A stretch of 64,000 nt of DNA from Cnuella takakiae (GTDB lineage Bacteria > Bacteroidota > Bacteroidia > Chitinophagales > Chitinophagaceae), in NCBI RefSeq assembly GCF_001953305.1, contig NZ_MTFE01000010.1:3367382-3431381 (forward strand), given 5' to 3'. Positions 1-8,716 of the stretch are shown one piece after another. A program made the position numbers and the translations under genes. The first letter of the stretch is position 1; each line of letters opens with the position of its first letter. Below the pieces are notes generated by a model. The model was not told the DNA's origin. It did not search any database and saw only the letters and a program-made list of their open reading frames with translations.

Positions 1-2
1 AC

Positions 3-311
3 CAATACCAGGTAGCACAGAGCAAAATTTCTGGTGAACGGCTGAACCTGATGGGCAATTATACACGCCAATACAGTACACTGACCGATAAGCAAGCGCA
101 AAACCTGGCAAAGGGCTTTTTGTCGAACAACAAGGCAATGGGCAAGTTGCAGCAGCGCTATTTTAAAAAGATGAGCAAGCAGGTTGGGCCTTTGCAAGCC
201 GCCCGGTTCATGCAGGCAGAAAGCTATATCGATACCAAAATAAAGTCGGCACTTTCCGAATACATACCCTTTATCCGGGAAGGAAAGGCACTTACCAGCA
301 GTGTCCACTAA
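3..311 (+). CDS. C-terminal part of an unknown, probably exported protein (5' truncated)
   Basis: The reading frame is open from the window edge (first full codon at 3) and stops at 309-311, so only the last 102 residues are seen and the true start lies outside. An internal ATG at 51 is not needed as a start. The visible part is hydrophilic and looks helical, rich in K, Q and A, with no recognisable catalytic motif. Its stop is 15 bases before the porin gene, so it is probably the upstream member of the same transcript. A helical Spy/LTXXQ-like periplasmic protein is possible, but this is a guess from composition only. Confidence 0.6.
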   Translation, partial: QYQVAQSKISGERLNLMGNYTRQYSTLTDKQAQNLAKGFLSNNKAMGKLQQRYFKKMSKQVGPLQAARFMQAESYIDTKIKSALSEYIPFIREGKALTSSVH

Positions 312-326
312 AATCAAACTAACAAT

Positions 327-1526
327 ATGAAACACATTTACCTGATAGCTGCCTGCTTATGGACGTTTGGCGGATATGGGCAAAGCAGTACCGCCCAGAA
401 AAGCCTGGACATTTACGGCCATGTTATGACTGATATTGGCTACGACTTCAAACGGGTGAACCCCAGTTGGTTCGACGTGATGCGGCCATCCAAATTACCT
501 GCGGCAAAAGGCGGGAACGGGCCGGATGGTAACATGTATTTCAGCGTCCGGCAAACCCGATTTGGGGTGAAAGGCTACCTGCCAACAAGCCTTGGTGAAC
601 TCAAGACCCAGTTTGAATTTGAAATGTTTGGCACCGGGGCGGATGCCGGTCGCACCGCCTTCCGCCTGCGGCATGCCTATGGCGAATTGGGCAAATTTGG
701 CGTGGGCCAAACCAATAGTCCCTTTATGGATGGCGATGTATTTCCCAATTCACTGGAGTACTGGGGTCCGAACGGAATGGTCTTTTTCCGAAATGTCCAG
801 ATCAGGTTTATGCCCATCAAAGGGGAAACAAGGCTGACCATTGCACTGGAGCAGCCCGGAGCCAGTTCGGACCAGGGCAATTATGCCGACCGAATCAAAC
901 TGCAGAATGTACAGGGCCGCTTCAACCTGCCCGACCTTTCCGCCGAATACCATGTAGCCCAGCCATGGGGGTACGTGGAACTGGCTGGCATTCTGCGTAA
1001 AATAGCATGGAAGGACCAACTGGCTGATGGCATAAACCTGAACGGATCGGTACTGGGCTGGGGCCTTAACCTGAGTTCCAATATCAATATTGAAAAAGAT
1101 GTAATCCGGATGCAGGTGGTTTATGGCGAAGGCATCCAGAATTATATGAACGATGCTCCTGCGGATATTGGCATCCGGAACCAATTTTCGAACCGCACCT
1201 CGCCCATCAAGGGGGTAGCCTTACCTGTGTTGGGCCTGGTTGCATTTCTCGACCATTACTGGAATAATAAGTTTACCAGCGCAGTAGGCTTTTCCTCCAT
1301 GCACATCGACAATTCCAATGGCCAGAACCAGGATGCCTACAAAAGTGGGCAATATGCATTGGCTAACCTCATTTACTACCCGGCGCCTAATTTCCTGTTG
1401 GGGGCTGAACTACAGTATGGCGCCCGCCAGAATTACGCCGATGGCTGGAAAACCAACGACCTGAAACTCCAGTTTTCATTCAAGTACAATTTCTCCGAAA
1501 CATTTCACCATAAAAACAAGGACTGA
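327..1526 (+). CDS. DcaP-like outer membrane porin
   Basis: A 399-residue protein with a signal peptide ending near residue 18-23 (cut about GYGQ/SS). The mature part starts with a barrel strand of the DcaP type (LDIYGHVMTDIGYDF). It continues with alternating amphipathic strands, the motif RQTRFGVKG near residue 73, the stretch VGQTNSPFMD and a C-terminal strand KLQFSFKYNF. DcaP-family porins are trimeric channels for small anionic or dicarboxylic solutes; the substrate here cannot be read from sequence. Stop-to-start spacing to the glutaminase gene is 18 bases, which supports co-transcription and suggests the channel admits substrates or releases products of the exported hydrolases downstream. 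Confidence 0.8.
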   Translation: MKHIYLIAACLWTFGGYGQSSTAQKSLDIYGHVMTDIGYDFKRVNPSWFDVMRPSKLPAAKGGNGPDGNMYFSVRQTRFGVKGYLPTSLGELKTQFEFEMFGTGADAGRTAFRLRHAYGELGKFGVGQTNSPFMDGDVFPNSLEYWGPNGMVFFRNVQIRFMPIKGETRLTIALEQPGASSDQGNYADRIKLQNVQGRFNLPDLSAEYHVAQPWGYVELAGILRKIAWKDQLADGINLNGSVLGWGLNLSSNINIEKDVIRMQVVYGEGIQNYMNDAPADIGIRNQFSNRTSPIKGVALPVLGLVAFLDHYWNNKFTSAVGFSSMHIDNSNGQNQDAYKSGQYALANLIYYPAPNFLLGAELQYGARQNYADGWKTNDLKLQFSFKYNFSETFHHKNKD

Positions 1527-1544
1527 ACCAGCTAAACCATTTGT

Positions 1545-2657
1545 ATGAAAAAGAATCTCTTTTTTACCAGACTTAGCACTTATGCCTGGATATTCCTGCT
1601 GCTGGCAAGCACCACCAATGCAGGGGCACAAAGCCGATCAAAGAATGCTGTAAAAACGGTTGCCAATACGCAGGTGCCATCGGGCATGAGCAGCGGTGTT
1701 ATTGATGCTGCTATTGAAACGGCTTACCTCAAATACCGAGGGTTGAAAGATGGAAAAAATGCCGATTATATTCCTGTGCTGGCAGAAGTAAACCCCGAAC
1801 TGTTTGGCATTTCGATGGTTACCCTCGATGGCAAAGTGTATGGAAAGGGGGATACCAGTTCACGTTTCTCCATCCAGTCTATTTCCAAAGTATTTACTAT
1901 GGCCCGCGTCATTGAAGAGCAAGGACCCAAGGCCTTGATGGAAAAAATAGGAGTAGACGCCACCGGGCTTAAGTTCAACTCCATCGCTGCCATCGAACTG
2001 CGTAAAGGAAAGGAAATCAACCCGCTGGTAAACCCGGGTGCCATTGCAGCTACCTCCATGATTGGCGGTGCCACCTACGACGAAAAGTGGAATAATATTC
2101 TTCAAACCATGAGTGACTTTGCAGGAAGGGAGCTGGCTGTAAACGAACCAGTGTACAAAAGCGAAGCTGCAACCAACCAGCGCAACCAGGCCATTGCCAT
2201 GCTGTTGTCGGCCTATGAAAGATTGTATTTCGATCCTGCGCAATCAACGGACATCTATACCCGCCAGTGTGCCGTTAACGTAGATGCACGCGACCTGGCG
2301 ATCATGGCAGCAACCCTTGCCAATGGCGGAACAAATCCGGTAACAGGCAAACGTGTTGTTGCTGCTGAAACGGTGTCCCACACACTTGCGGTAATGGCAA
2401 CCGCTGGCTTGTACGACGATTCGGGTATTTGGTTGTTCAATGTTGGCCTGCCGGGAAAAAGTGGGGTCGGCGGGGGAATCATTGCCGTGGCTCCGGGCAA
2501 GTTTGGCATTGCAGCCTTTTCGCCCAGGCTGGATGAAGCAGGTAATAGTGTGCGGGCACAAAAGTCCATTACAGAAGTGGTAAACCTGCTAAAGGCCAAC
2601 CAGTTCCTGGTAGAACCCCGTGCGCCTAAATTGGCAGTAAGCCAGGTTTCCCAATAG
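1545..2657 (+). CDS. glsA: Glutaminase A with a signal peptide (exported)
   Basis: Hydrolyses L-glutamine to glutamate and ammonia (serine-dependent beta-lactamase fold). The family signature is clear: YIPVLAEVNPELFGIS at about 75-90, the S-x-x-K pair S112/K115 within QSISKVF, and NPLVNPGAIA near 160. The catalytic domain fills about residues 50-350, the normal size of about 300. What is unusual is the 45-residue front part: a classical signal peptide (hydrophobic core 13-23, cut near AGAQ/SR) and a short linker, which place the enzyme in the periplasm, while many family members are cytosolic. It lies between a porin and an exported amidohydrolase. Identification is firm; export is an inference from the N-terminus. 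Confidence 0.93.
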   Translation: MKKNLFFTRLSTYAWIFLLLASTTNAGAQSRSKNAVKTVANTQVPSGMSSGVIDAAIETAYLKYRGLKDGKNADYIPVLAEVNPELFGISMVTLDGKVYGKGDTSSRFSIQSISKVFTMARVIEEQGPKALMEKIGVDATGLKFNSIAAIELRKGKEINPLVNPGAIAATSMIGGATYDEKWNNILQTMSDFAGRELAVNEPVYKSEAATNQRNQAIAMLLSAYERLYFDPAQSTDIYTRQCAVNVDARDLAIMAATLANGGTNPVTGKRVVAAETVSHTLAVMATAGLYDDSGIWLFNVGLPGKSGVGGGIIAVAPGKFGIAAFSPRLDEAGNSVRAQKSITEVVNLLKANQFLVEPRAPKLAVSQVSQ

Positions 2658-2704
2658 ACAAATATTTATTCAGAAATAGGCCCTCGGGCCGCAACCAAGC
2701 TTTT

Positions 2705-3802
2705 ATGCGCAGTCTTCATTTCTTCCTGAGGCTCTGTTTGGGGTGCCTGTGCTTAGGTTTTGCAGGACAAAAAATACATGCCCAAAAAACCACCAAGGAA
2801 GATGCTTCGCTGTTTTACGACTCACATTTTCACCTTACCAATTATATACAGAAAGGCCTTGACCAGCAAAGCCTGCTGGCAGTGTTAAGCAACAAAGTGG
2901 GCCGCTCTACCCTATTTGGCATCCCCTTGCAGCAGCAATGGTCTTATAGGGTAACCGGCAAAAGGGCACCCACTTATTACCTGGAAACAGATGCGCCGCT
3001 TTACTACTATTCGTTTACAGATGCGGCAATTGCCATGTTTTACAAGTCATTGCCCAAGGAACAGCAAACCCGTTTCGATCCGATGATCACGGGATTTAAT
3101 CCTACCGACATGTATGCCGCCGACCACATCAGGCGGGTGCTGCTCACCTTTCCAGGTGTGTTTTCCGGTATCGGCGAGTTTACCATCCACAAAGAGTTCG
3201 TTTCTTCAAAGGTGGCCGGCGACGTTGCCAGCCTCACAGACCCTGCACTGGACAGCATTTTTGAGCTGACGGAAGAAGTTGGCCTGATAAGCATCCTGCA
3301 CAACGACATTGATAATCCATTTCCAAAAACAAAAGACCAAAACTACTTGGGTGAAGTCAAAGCGCTTTTCCGCAGGCACCCTAATGCGACCATTATTTGG
3401 GCGCATATAGGCTTGGGCCGAATCATTCACCCGGTGCAGGACCAGGTGACCCTGGTGGAAGAAATGCTGAATGACCCGGCACTTAAACATGTATTTTTTG
3501 ACATCTCCTGGGATGAAGTGGCAAAATACCTGGTACAAAGCGATCAAACCGTTCAGGCAGTGGCCGCCCTGATCAACCGATACCCCGACCGGTTTTTATT
3601 TGGTACCGATAATGTGGCACCTGCCTCCACCTCGGCTCACCTGAAAGTATATAACCAGTACCAACCATTATGGCAAGCACTTACGCCTAAAGCAAGCGAA
3701 ATGGTTCGGAAAGGAAATTATCAAAGGCTGTTTGACGAGGCGCGCAGGAAGGTAAGGCTGTGGGAAAGCAAACAAGGATTGGCAGCTATGGCCAATCAAT
3801 AA
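2705..3802 (+). CDS. Exported amidohydrolase-superfamily metal-dependent hydrolase
   Basis: A 365-residue protein with a signal peptide (hydrophobic residues 6-20, cut near IHA/QK). TIM-barrel amidohydrolase_2-type motifs are visible: H41-F-H43 after strand 1 (YDSHFHL), H199 (SILHND), H234 (WAHIGLG) and D302 (FGTDNV). These are the usual metal ligands and catalytic Asp. The family contains decarboxylases, lactonases and deacylases, so the substrate is open. It follows the glutaminase by 47 bases and is followed after 4 bases by a DUF481 gene. A strong hairpin within the next gene's first codons (3836-3861) may end or attenuate its transcript. Confidence 0.8.
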   Translation: MRSLHFFLRLCLGCLCLGFAGQKIHAQKTTKEDASLFYDSHFHLTNYIQKGLDQQSLLAVLSNKVGRSTLFGIPLQQQWSYRVTGKRAPTYYLETDAPLYYYSFTDAAIAMFYKSLPKEQQTRFDPMITGFNPTDMYAADHIRRVLLTFPGVFSGIGEFTIHKEFVSSKVAGDVASLTDPALDSIFELTEEVGLISILHNDIDNPFPKTKDQNYLGEVKALFRRHPNATIIWAHIGLGRIIHPVQDQVTLVEEMLNDPALKHVFFDISWDEVAKYLVQSDQTVQAVAALINRYPDRFLFGTDNVAPASTSAHLKVYNQYQPLWQALTPKASEMVRKGNYQRLFDEARRKVRLWESKQGLAAMANQ

Positions 3803-3806
3803 TATT

Positions 3807-4913
3807 ATGGTTAAGGTTTCAGGTTTATCGGTTAACAAACGCACCCCTCTGGGTGCGTTTGCATATCTGTTGCTTTGTTGGCTTCTCCTTTTAACCATAA
3901 ATGTAACCGCACAACAAAGTCCAGACAGCCTCCTGTACGGTGTTCCATTTGGCAAAGATTTCCTTCAGCTCAAAAATAACAACCTGCTGTTTGGCCGAAT
4001 TCGAAAAATCAGCCGCAGTGAATTGCTTTTTGATCCCGACGGGCTAAACGATGTAACCGTGAAGCTCAAGGATATTGCGCAACTGGCCGGGCCATACCAC
4101 TTTTACCGGATTGAAACCCTGGCAGGTGACCATTTCATCGCACGGCTGTATCCAACAGAAAGTCCTGGCTATACCCTGCTGAAAGGCATATTCCGGGTAG
4201 ACAGCATTTTGCTGGAACAGGTATACAGTTTAAAACAATGGGAGAAAAACATCTGGCGGGGTTTGGATGGAAAAATCAGCTTCGGGTACTCTTATACAAA
4301 GAGCAGCGACATTACCCGCCTCAACTTTAATAACGATTTGAATTATACTGCAGCTAATTGGACCTACGCCCAACAAAGCAGTGCTATTTATACCCTTAAT
4401 AAGGAAACCATACCCCTCGAGCGAGCCGATGTGCTGACCTCAGCATCCTGGAACTTCAAACCCAAGTGGCTTAATATTTACCGGCTCCAGTACCAACGAC
4501 AAATAGAAACAGGTGTTGCTTCCCGCTATATTTCGGCCATTGCCGTTGGCCGCAGCCTGCTGCGCAACCGGAACATTAACTGGTCGGCTACAATAGGCAT
4601 TTCTTTACAAAGAGAAAACCCAACCGACAACTCGCCCACACAAACTCAGGCTGAGGTACCCCTGCTGGTAAACTTCAACCTTTTCCAATGGCTAAAACCT
4701 GATGTTGATATAACCGCCTATGCTAATTTTTACTTCAACCTTTCAGAAAAAGGCCGCTACCGTTTGGATCATAAAATCAACCTGGAATATGAACCGGTAA
4801 AAGACTTTGTCATTTCCATTCAGTTCTTTTTCAACTACGACAGCAGGCCACCGGCCATAAACACCAGCACCAACGATTTCGGAACAGTACTGAATCTGGG
4901 TTTTAAATTCTGA
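3807..4913 (+). CDS. DUF481-like outer membrane beta-barrel protein
   Basis: A 368-residue protein. The N-terminal part has a hydrophobic export segment (about residues 18-33, LLLCWLLLLTINVTA). A small beta domain that resembles LSm/SH3-like repeats (LKNNNLLFGRIRKIS, about 50-65) comes next. From about residue 150 on there is a barrel of the DUF481 type (WRGLDGKISFGYSYTKSS, ending in GTVLNLGFKF). DUF481 proteins are outer-membrane proteins of unknown role, some induced by salt. The ATG at 3807 is the only ATG before the export segment; an 11-bp hairpin lies in codons 10-19. It is the last gene of the plus-strand exported block and converges on the minus-strand porin 5 bases away. Confidence 0.75.
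   Translation: MVKVSGLSVNKRTPLGAFAYLLLCWLLLLTINVTAQQSPDSLLYGVPFGKDFLQLKNNNLLFGRIRKISRSELLFDPDGLNDVTVKLKDIAQLAGPYHFYRIETLAGDHFIARLYPTESPGYTLLKGIFRVDSILLEQVYSLKQWEKNIWRGLDGKISFGYSYTKSSDITRLNFNNDLNYTAANWTYAQQSSAIYTLNKETIPLERADVLTSASWNFKPKWLNIYRLQYQRQIETGVASRYISAIAVGRSLLRNRNINWSATIGISLQRENPTDNSPTQTQAEVPLLVNFNLFQWLKPDVDITAYANFYFNLSEKGRYRLDHKINLEYEPVKDFVISIQFFFNYDSRPPAINTSTNDFGTVLNLGFKF
3836..3861 (+). terminator. Perfect 11-bp hairpin inside the start of the DUF481 gene
   Basis: Arms 3836-3846 (CAAACGCACCC) and 3851-3861 pair perfectly around a CTCT loop. The bases after the hairpin are not a clean T-run, so it may be a weak terminator or attenuator for the amidohydrolase transcript. It could also be a translation-control element for the gene whose codons 10-19 it occupies. 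Confidence 0.5.
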
Positions 4914-4918
4914 AAACG

Positions 4919-6289
4919 TCAGAACAGAACTTCGAAAGATGCATGCAGAACGGTTCCCTTTTGATAGAGTGCATAGGGAACAAATAGTCCACCGAAAGCT
5001 GCACGATTGAGGTAATTGGCTTCGGTATTCAGCCTGATATTCCGGCTGGCAAATGGGAATATATTGACGCCCACTCCTATTTCGTAGGGCTTGCCATAAT
5101 CACCAAAAATTTTTGAGAAAGCCAAATAAGACTCCAGCCTTTTTGGTTTCAACTGGTAAGCTACCTGCACCTGCACTGCCTGGTCATCAACTTCCCTAAG
5201 GGGCAAGGGAGCGTTCTGGTAAGTTTTAAAGCGATTTAACCAACGGAAATAATACTCGGTATTAATGGCCAAGCCCTTGTACTTAACGGCAGCTTCCAGT
5301 GCCAGCATTTTATAATTGAGCTGGTCTACAATTACACCAGGCGCAAATGCATTGGGAGCAAAAGCATTGGTGCCATCCGAAAGGCGGATTGAAGAGTTTT
5401 CCAGTGTTTCAGGTTTTGCCACCTGGCCAAAGCGTTCTTCCGTGCTGGTAGTAAAACGGGCGCTGAAAAGGGTTGCCGGTATGGCGTGCAGCTCATAATC
5501 ATTGAAAGCGCCTGATCTTGGACCAAATTCACCGGTTGTGGGCATCCACCAGATGGCAGTAGAAGAAGTATTGAGCCGTTTGTCGAGCTGGGTAGCATCA
5601 ATTCCCACCGCATTAATATTATTTGCCAGCATGGTTTTATAATACACCCGGCCTGCGATCTTGCCTTCTGCCCAAATACCCTGCCCATATCCCGGCGCCA
5701 TATAGGCATCGGCCATTCGGCGATCGGTACCCAAGAACAAGGGCCAATTTCCCATATTGGACCGGTTTCCGGGTAGGGAGCCGATACCACCACCCAGGTT
5801 CAGGTGCTCGCTGAAGCGGTAATGCAGCGCCCCGGTAACCTGCACATGCCCCTGCGTACCCTGTATACTACCGCTGGCCCAAAGCGAAAAGCCATACCGC
5901 AAACGGGGATCGATGAGCCAGCCTGTAAACCAGGTGAGCGCCCGGTGCATGGTAATGTCCTGGCGGGGATCAACCTGTTGCCTTGCCCCGGTATGGTCCG
6001 TAAAACTCCTGTTGGCTGGGTCAACCATCTGGTTGACATACCTGATCAGCATGTAGGCACTGAAGTTGAATTCGCCGTATTTGGTTTTAGCAACCGTAAA
6101 GCCTTTACCCGGTGCAAAGCTGCCCCACCCAACCATATTGCTATTCCGGTCGGGAGCCCCCAGGCTGTCCATTATAACTTTGTTAAGCGAGTCTTTACCA
6201 GTTAAGGATTTTTGCTCCTGCGAACAGGCATTCACGGCAAGGAACAAAAGCAGCAGGATAGAAAACAACTTGCAGGTAAACTTGAGCAT
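4919..6289 (-). CDS. Outer membrane porin, OprO/OprP-like or related barrel
   Basis: About 456 residues from the chosen start. The ATG at 6289 is preferred because it directly begins a signal peptide (MLKFTCKLFSILLLLFLAVNA, cut before CSQ); an in-frame ATG at 6340 would add 17 hydrophilic residues. The mature protein has many short amphipathic strands (FNFSAYMLIRYVNQM, LRYGFSLWASGSIQG, GALHYRFSEHLNLGGGIG) and ends in an aromatic strand (TVLHASFEVLF). This is the pattern of a large porin of the phosphate-selective-porin-like group; the exact family and solute are not certain. The cysteine after the signal peptide is not in a good lipobox. Its upstream region carries two AACCTAGGT palindromes. 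Confidence 0.65.
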   Translation of the reverse strand: MLKFTCKLFSILLLLFLAVNACSQEQKSLTGKDSLNKVIMDSLGAPDRNSNMVGWGSFAPGKGFTVAKTKYGEFNFSAYMLIRYVNQMVDPANRSFTDHTGARQQVDPRQDITMHRALTWFTGWLIDPRLRYGFSLWASGSIQGTQGHVQVTGALHYRFSEHLNLGGGIGSLPGNRSNMGNWPLFLGTDRRMADAYMAPGYGQGIWAEGKIAGRVYYKTMLANNINAVGIDATQLDKRLNTSSTAIWWMPTTGEFGPRSGAFNDYELHAIPATLFSARFTTSTEERFGQVAKPETLENSSIRLSDGTNAFAPNAFAPGVIVDQLNYKMLALEAAVKYKGLAINTEYYFRWLNRFKTYQNAPLPLREVDDQAVQVQVAYQLKPKRLESYLAFSKIFGDYGKPYEIGVGVNIFPFASRNIRLNTEANYLNRAAFGGLFVPYALYQKGTVLHASFEVLF

Positions 6290-6463
6290 GTTAGGTGGTT
6301 GGCAGGTAAGAAGATGAATGCGCCTGCTACTTGCTTTCATTGGTCTGAAAGCCGCAGGTTCCGGTAGTTAAACTATAGCGATCCAACCTGTTGTCCTATT
6401 ACATGCCACTTACTTGTGTTTTATAATATAAATCCTAAACAAGGTGTTTTAATCTTTACAAAG

Positions 6464-6492
6464 AACCTAGGTGACTGCACCCAACCTAGGTT
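6464..6492. promoter_or_regulatory. Tandem palindromic sites upstream of the minus-strand porin
   Basis: AACCTAGGT occurs at 6464-6472 and AACCTAGGTT at 6483-6492, 19 bases apart, which is close to two helical turns. Each copy is itself nearly or fully palindromic. On the minus strand they sit just before a TTTG word and an AT-rich stretch, as expected of operator sites over a Bacteroidota promoter. The regulator is unknown. Confidence 0.4.
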
Positions 6493-6537
6493 AAAGGTTC
6501 CTGTAAAAGGGTGAAAACTAGGGAAAGTATAAGGGCA

Positions 6538-6837
6538 CTAGGATCCAACCTGCAACAATTGCCCTTCAAGAGTTCGGCCATCCACCATACCAGCATGTCG
6601 CCATATTTGCTGCCCCTTGTTGAAGACTATAAATGTGGGAACGGCCTGAACACCCAACTGGTGAGCTAAGCCCTGGTTTTTATCTATATTGATTTTGAGC
6701 ACCCGAGCCTTCCCCTGTACGGTTTTACCCAATTGGCTGATGACCGGGTTCATTGCTTTGCAGGGACCACACCAGTCGGCGTAAAAATCGATAAGTACCG
6801 GCAATGGCCCATTAATGATCTGTTGGAGGCTTTCCAT
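6538..6837 (-). CDS. Thioredoxin
   Basis: A 99-residue thioredoxin. The active site W22-C23-G24-P25-C26 follows FYADWCGPCKAM, and the cis-proline motif is present as AVPTFIVF. The start at 6837 (MESLQQ) gives the normal length; the frame is open 19 codons further to an ATG at 6894, but that extension is polar, unlike an export signal, and adds nothing to the fold. It is a cytosolic disulfide reductase by family; no reductase lies nearby. It stands alone, 249 bases before the porin gene on the same strand. Confidence 0.93.
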   Translation of the reverse strand: MESLQQIINGPLPVLIDFYADWCGPCKAMNPVISQLGKTVQGKARVLKINIDKNQGLAHQLGVQAVPTFIVFNKGQQIWRHAGMVDGRTLEGQLLQVGS

Positions 6838-7395
6838 TTTAGTTTTTTTATGTGATTCAGCTTGTTGCTGATGATACTTAAGGGGTGACGTCATTCAACA
6901 GCATATGCAAATCAGTTTTGATTCGACTGCTTAATGCAGGTATTTAAACCAAAAAAGTATGGCTTGACAAGTGTTTTGCTTGCATGTTCATACTCACCTG
7001 CCTAAAAGAACAAAGGCCATTCCAAAGGCCCTAATATGCATCTATGACCAAATGGTTATGGAAACAAGGCCAAAAAGTCAGTGTCGCTAATGCATGCTAC
7101 AAAGTAAATAAGGGAATTGCCCATGGAAGGCATAAAAAACAGCCTGGAACTTAAGGGTCTTTTTCCCTAGAAAAGAACAGGGTCTTACTAGATTTTCAAA
7201 TCAGGGGGAAGAGTGTAAATGCCCCAAATATTATTTGCCATTCCCATATAAACGGGTAGGACAAACAAATTAAATATGGAACAACTTTGTCCCGTTTACC
7301 AGTTATCTGTTTTGATCTGCCTAAAAGAATATCACATGGTAAACTGAGTGTAGTTCAACGCCAATTGGCCACTTAGGTTTTACCTTAAAAAGAAA
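6838..7395. other. Long intergenic stretch without a recognised gene
   Basis: About 560 bases between the thioredoxin start and the structured element at 7396. It is AT-rich, has stops in all frames at short intervals, and shows no tRNA-like fold, strong hairpin with T-run, or coding bias. It presumably contains the thioredoxin promoter on the minus strand and possibly a plus-strand promoter for the candidate RNA. Confidence 0.5.
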
Positions 7396-7524
7396 GAAGG
7401 CCACGTAGGCTGCCTGCATTCCTTGTTCTGGATTCTTCCGGATTTCCTGGCGGGCAACAATAGGAAGAATGCAACAGTCAGTGGCCTTCGGTTTGGAAAG
7501 GGAGCAGCTTGCTGCTCCCTTTTA
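7396..7524 (+). ncRNA. Candidate rod-shaped small RNA followed by a terminator
   Basis: A long nested fold: 7396-7404 pairs with 7481-7489 (9 bp, GAAGGCCAC), 7408-7412 with 7475-7479, 7415-7421 with 7467-7473 (TGCATTC), 7423-7427 with 7456-7460, and 7427/8-7432 with 7437-7442 around a TTCT loop. An intrinsic-terminator hairpin (7497-7522) with TTTTATTA follows on the plus strand. The fold has no SRP-RNA GGAA tetraloop and AGCAGC motif, and no tRNA or 6S features that I recognise. It lies between thioredoxin and cysK. The alternative is an extended 3' structure of the cysK transcript read on the minus strand. Confidence 0.45.
7497..7522. terminator. Terminator shared by the candidate RNA (+) and cysK (-)
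   Basis: Arms AAAGGGAGCAG and CTGCTCCCTTT around a 4-base loop. The plus strand continues TTATTAG and the minus strand reads a short pyrimidine run. It lies directly after the cysK stop codon. Confidence 0.65.
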
Positions 7525-8433
7525 TTAGTATAGCCCTTCCACGGAAAGGTAGCGTTCGCCGGTGTCGTAGTTGAACGTAAGTACAGTTGCTCCAATAGGC
7601 AAATCCCCCAGCTTTTGTGCTACCGCAGCCAGTGATGCCCCGGTAGAAATACCTGCAAGAATACCTTCTTGCTTCGCCAACTGTTGTGCGTAAGAAAAAG
7701 CTGCATCTTTTTCTACCTGTACTACGCCGTCCAAAATGGCAGCATTTAAAATGGGGGGAACAAATCCTGCCCCGATACCCTGCAATGGGTGCGGTGATGG
7801 TGCTCCGCCACTCAATACAGGCGATAATTCAGGTTCAACTGCAAAAACCTGGAGGGAAGGAAACCTTTCTTTTAATACTTCGGCAACCCCGGTAATGTGC
7901 CCACCAGTGCCCACGCCGGTGATCAGGTAATCGATGCCACCCGGGAAATCTGCCAGGATTTCTTGCGCCGTTGTGCGGCGGTGTATGGCCGCATTGGCTT
8001 CGTTGTCAAACTGCTGGGGAATCCAGCCGCCTGGTGTTTCAGCGGCAAGTTCCTTGGCCTTTTCAATAGCTCCCTTCATGCCTTTTTCTCTGGGAGTCAG
8101 CACAAGGTCGGCGCCATAAGCCGCCATAAGCCGCCGTCTTTCAATACTCATACTTTCAGGCATCACCAGCACAATGCGGTAACCTTTTACCGCAGCTACC
8201 AGCGCCAGCCCAATCCCGGTATTACCTGAAGTAGGTTCTATAATGACGCTATCCTGATGAAGGATTCCTTTAGCTTCAGCATCTTCAACCATAGCCAGGG
8301 CAATCCGGTCTTTGATGCTGGATCCCGGGTTGGTGCGCTCCAGTTTCATCCATACCTGGTGATCGGGAAACAAACGGGAAAGAAGAACATGCGGCGTGCC
8401 GCCAATGGTGTCCAGGATATTTGCTGCTTTCAT
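7525..8433 (-). CDS. cysK: Cysteine synthase A (O-acetylserine sulfhydrylase)
   Basis: A PLP enzyme joining O-acetylserine and sulfide to cysteine. From the ATG at 8433 the protein is 302 residues, the normal family length. Visible motifs: the PLP lysine K41 in NPGSSIKDR, the substrate loop [11 protein letters not shown] near residue 70, the phosphate loop [10 protein letters not shown] near 175 and ISTGASLAA near the C-terminus. The frame is open upstream to 8547, but those 38 residues are hydrophobic and not part of the fold, so the downstream ATG is chosen. It could also be the CysM-like or cystathionine-synthase-like relative, but the sequence fits CysK best. No other cysteine genes are adjacent. 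Confidence 0.9.
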   Translation of the reverse strand: MKAANILDTIGGTPHVLLSRLFPDHQVWMKLERTNPGSSIKDRIALAMVEDAEAKGILHQDSVIIEPTSGNTGIGLALVAAVKGYRIVLVMPESMSIERRRLMAAYGADLVLTPREKGMKGAIEKAKELAAETPGGWIPQQFDNEANAAIHRRTTAQEILADFPGGIDYLITGVGTGGHITGVAEVLKERFPSLQVFAVEPELSPVLSGGAPSPHPLQGIGAGFVPPILNAAILDGVVQVEKDAAFSYAQQLAKQEGILAGISTGASLAAVAQKLGDLPIGATVLTFNYDTGERYLSVEGLY

Positions 8434-8716
8434 AGCTACAATAATGTCAAATGTTAAGGCGGCTAAGGTAAGTAGCAATACAGGAGTCCACAATAACGAT
8501 AGACTTGAAATGACCAAGATCATATGGCAGGGAAATTGAACAGGCAAATGGGAAATGGCACCTTATGAAAGCCTTTCCGCACCTTAGGTATAAACCATTA
8601 TTTCGCCGAAATTTTCTGCTACATTGGTCATCATTAGCACCTGCTGCAATGAATTATTGTTTTCTTTGTTATGATCCAATTTCCGGGATAGCAAGCTGTT
8701 ACCGAAAAACCAATCC

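Noticed and set aside
7396..7524. Signal recognition particle (4.5S) RNA
   Set aside because: The rod shape and a CCGGAAG word on the minus strand suggested it, but the conserved GGAAGCAGC loop partner is absent.
7380..7595. 71-codon minus-strand frame over the cysK end
   Set aside because: It overlaps cysK and the structured RNA element and has no protein-like features.
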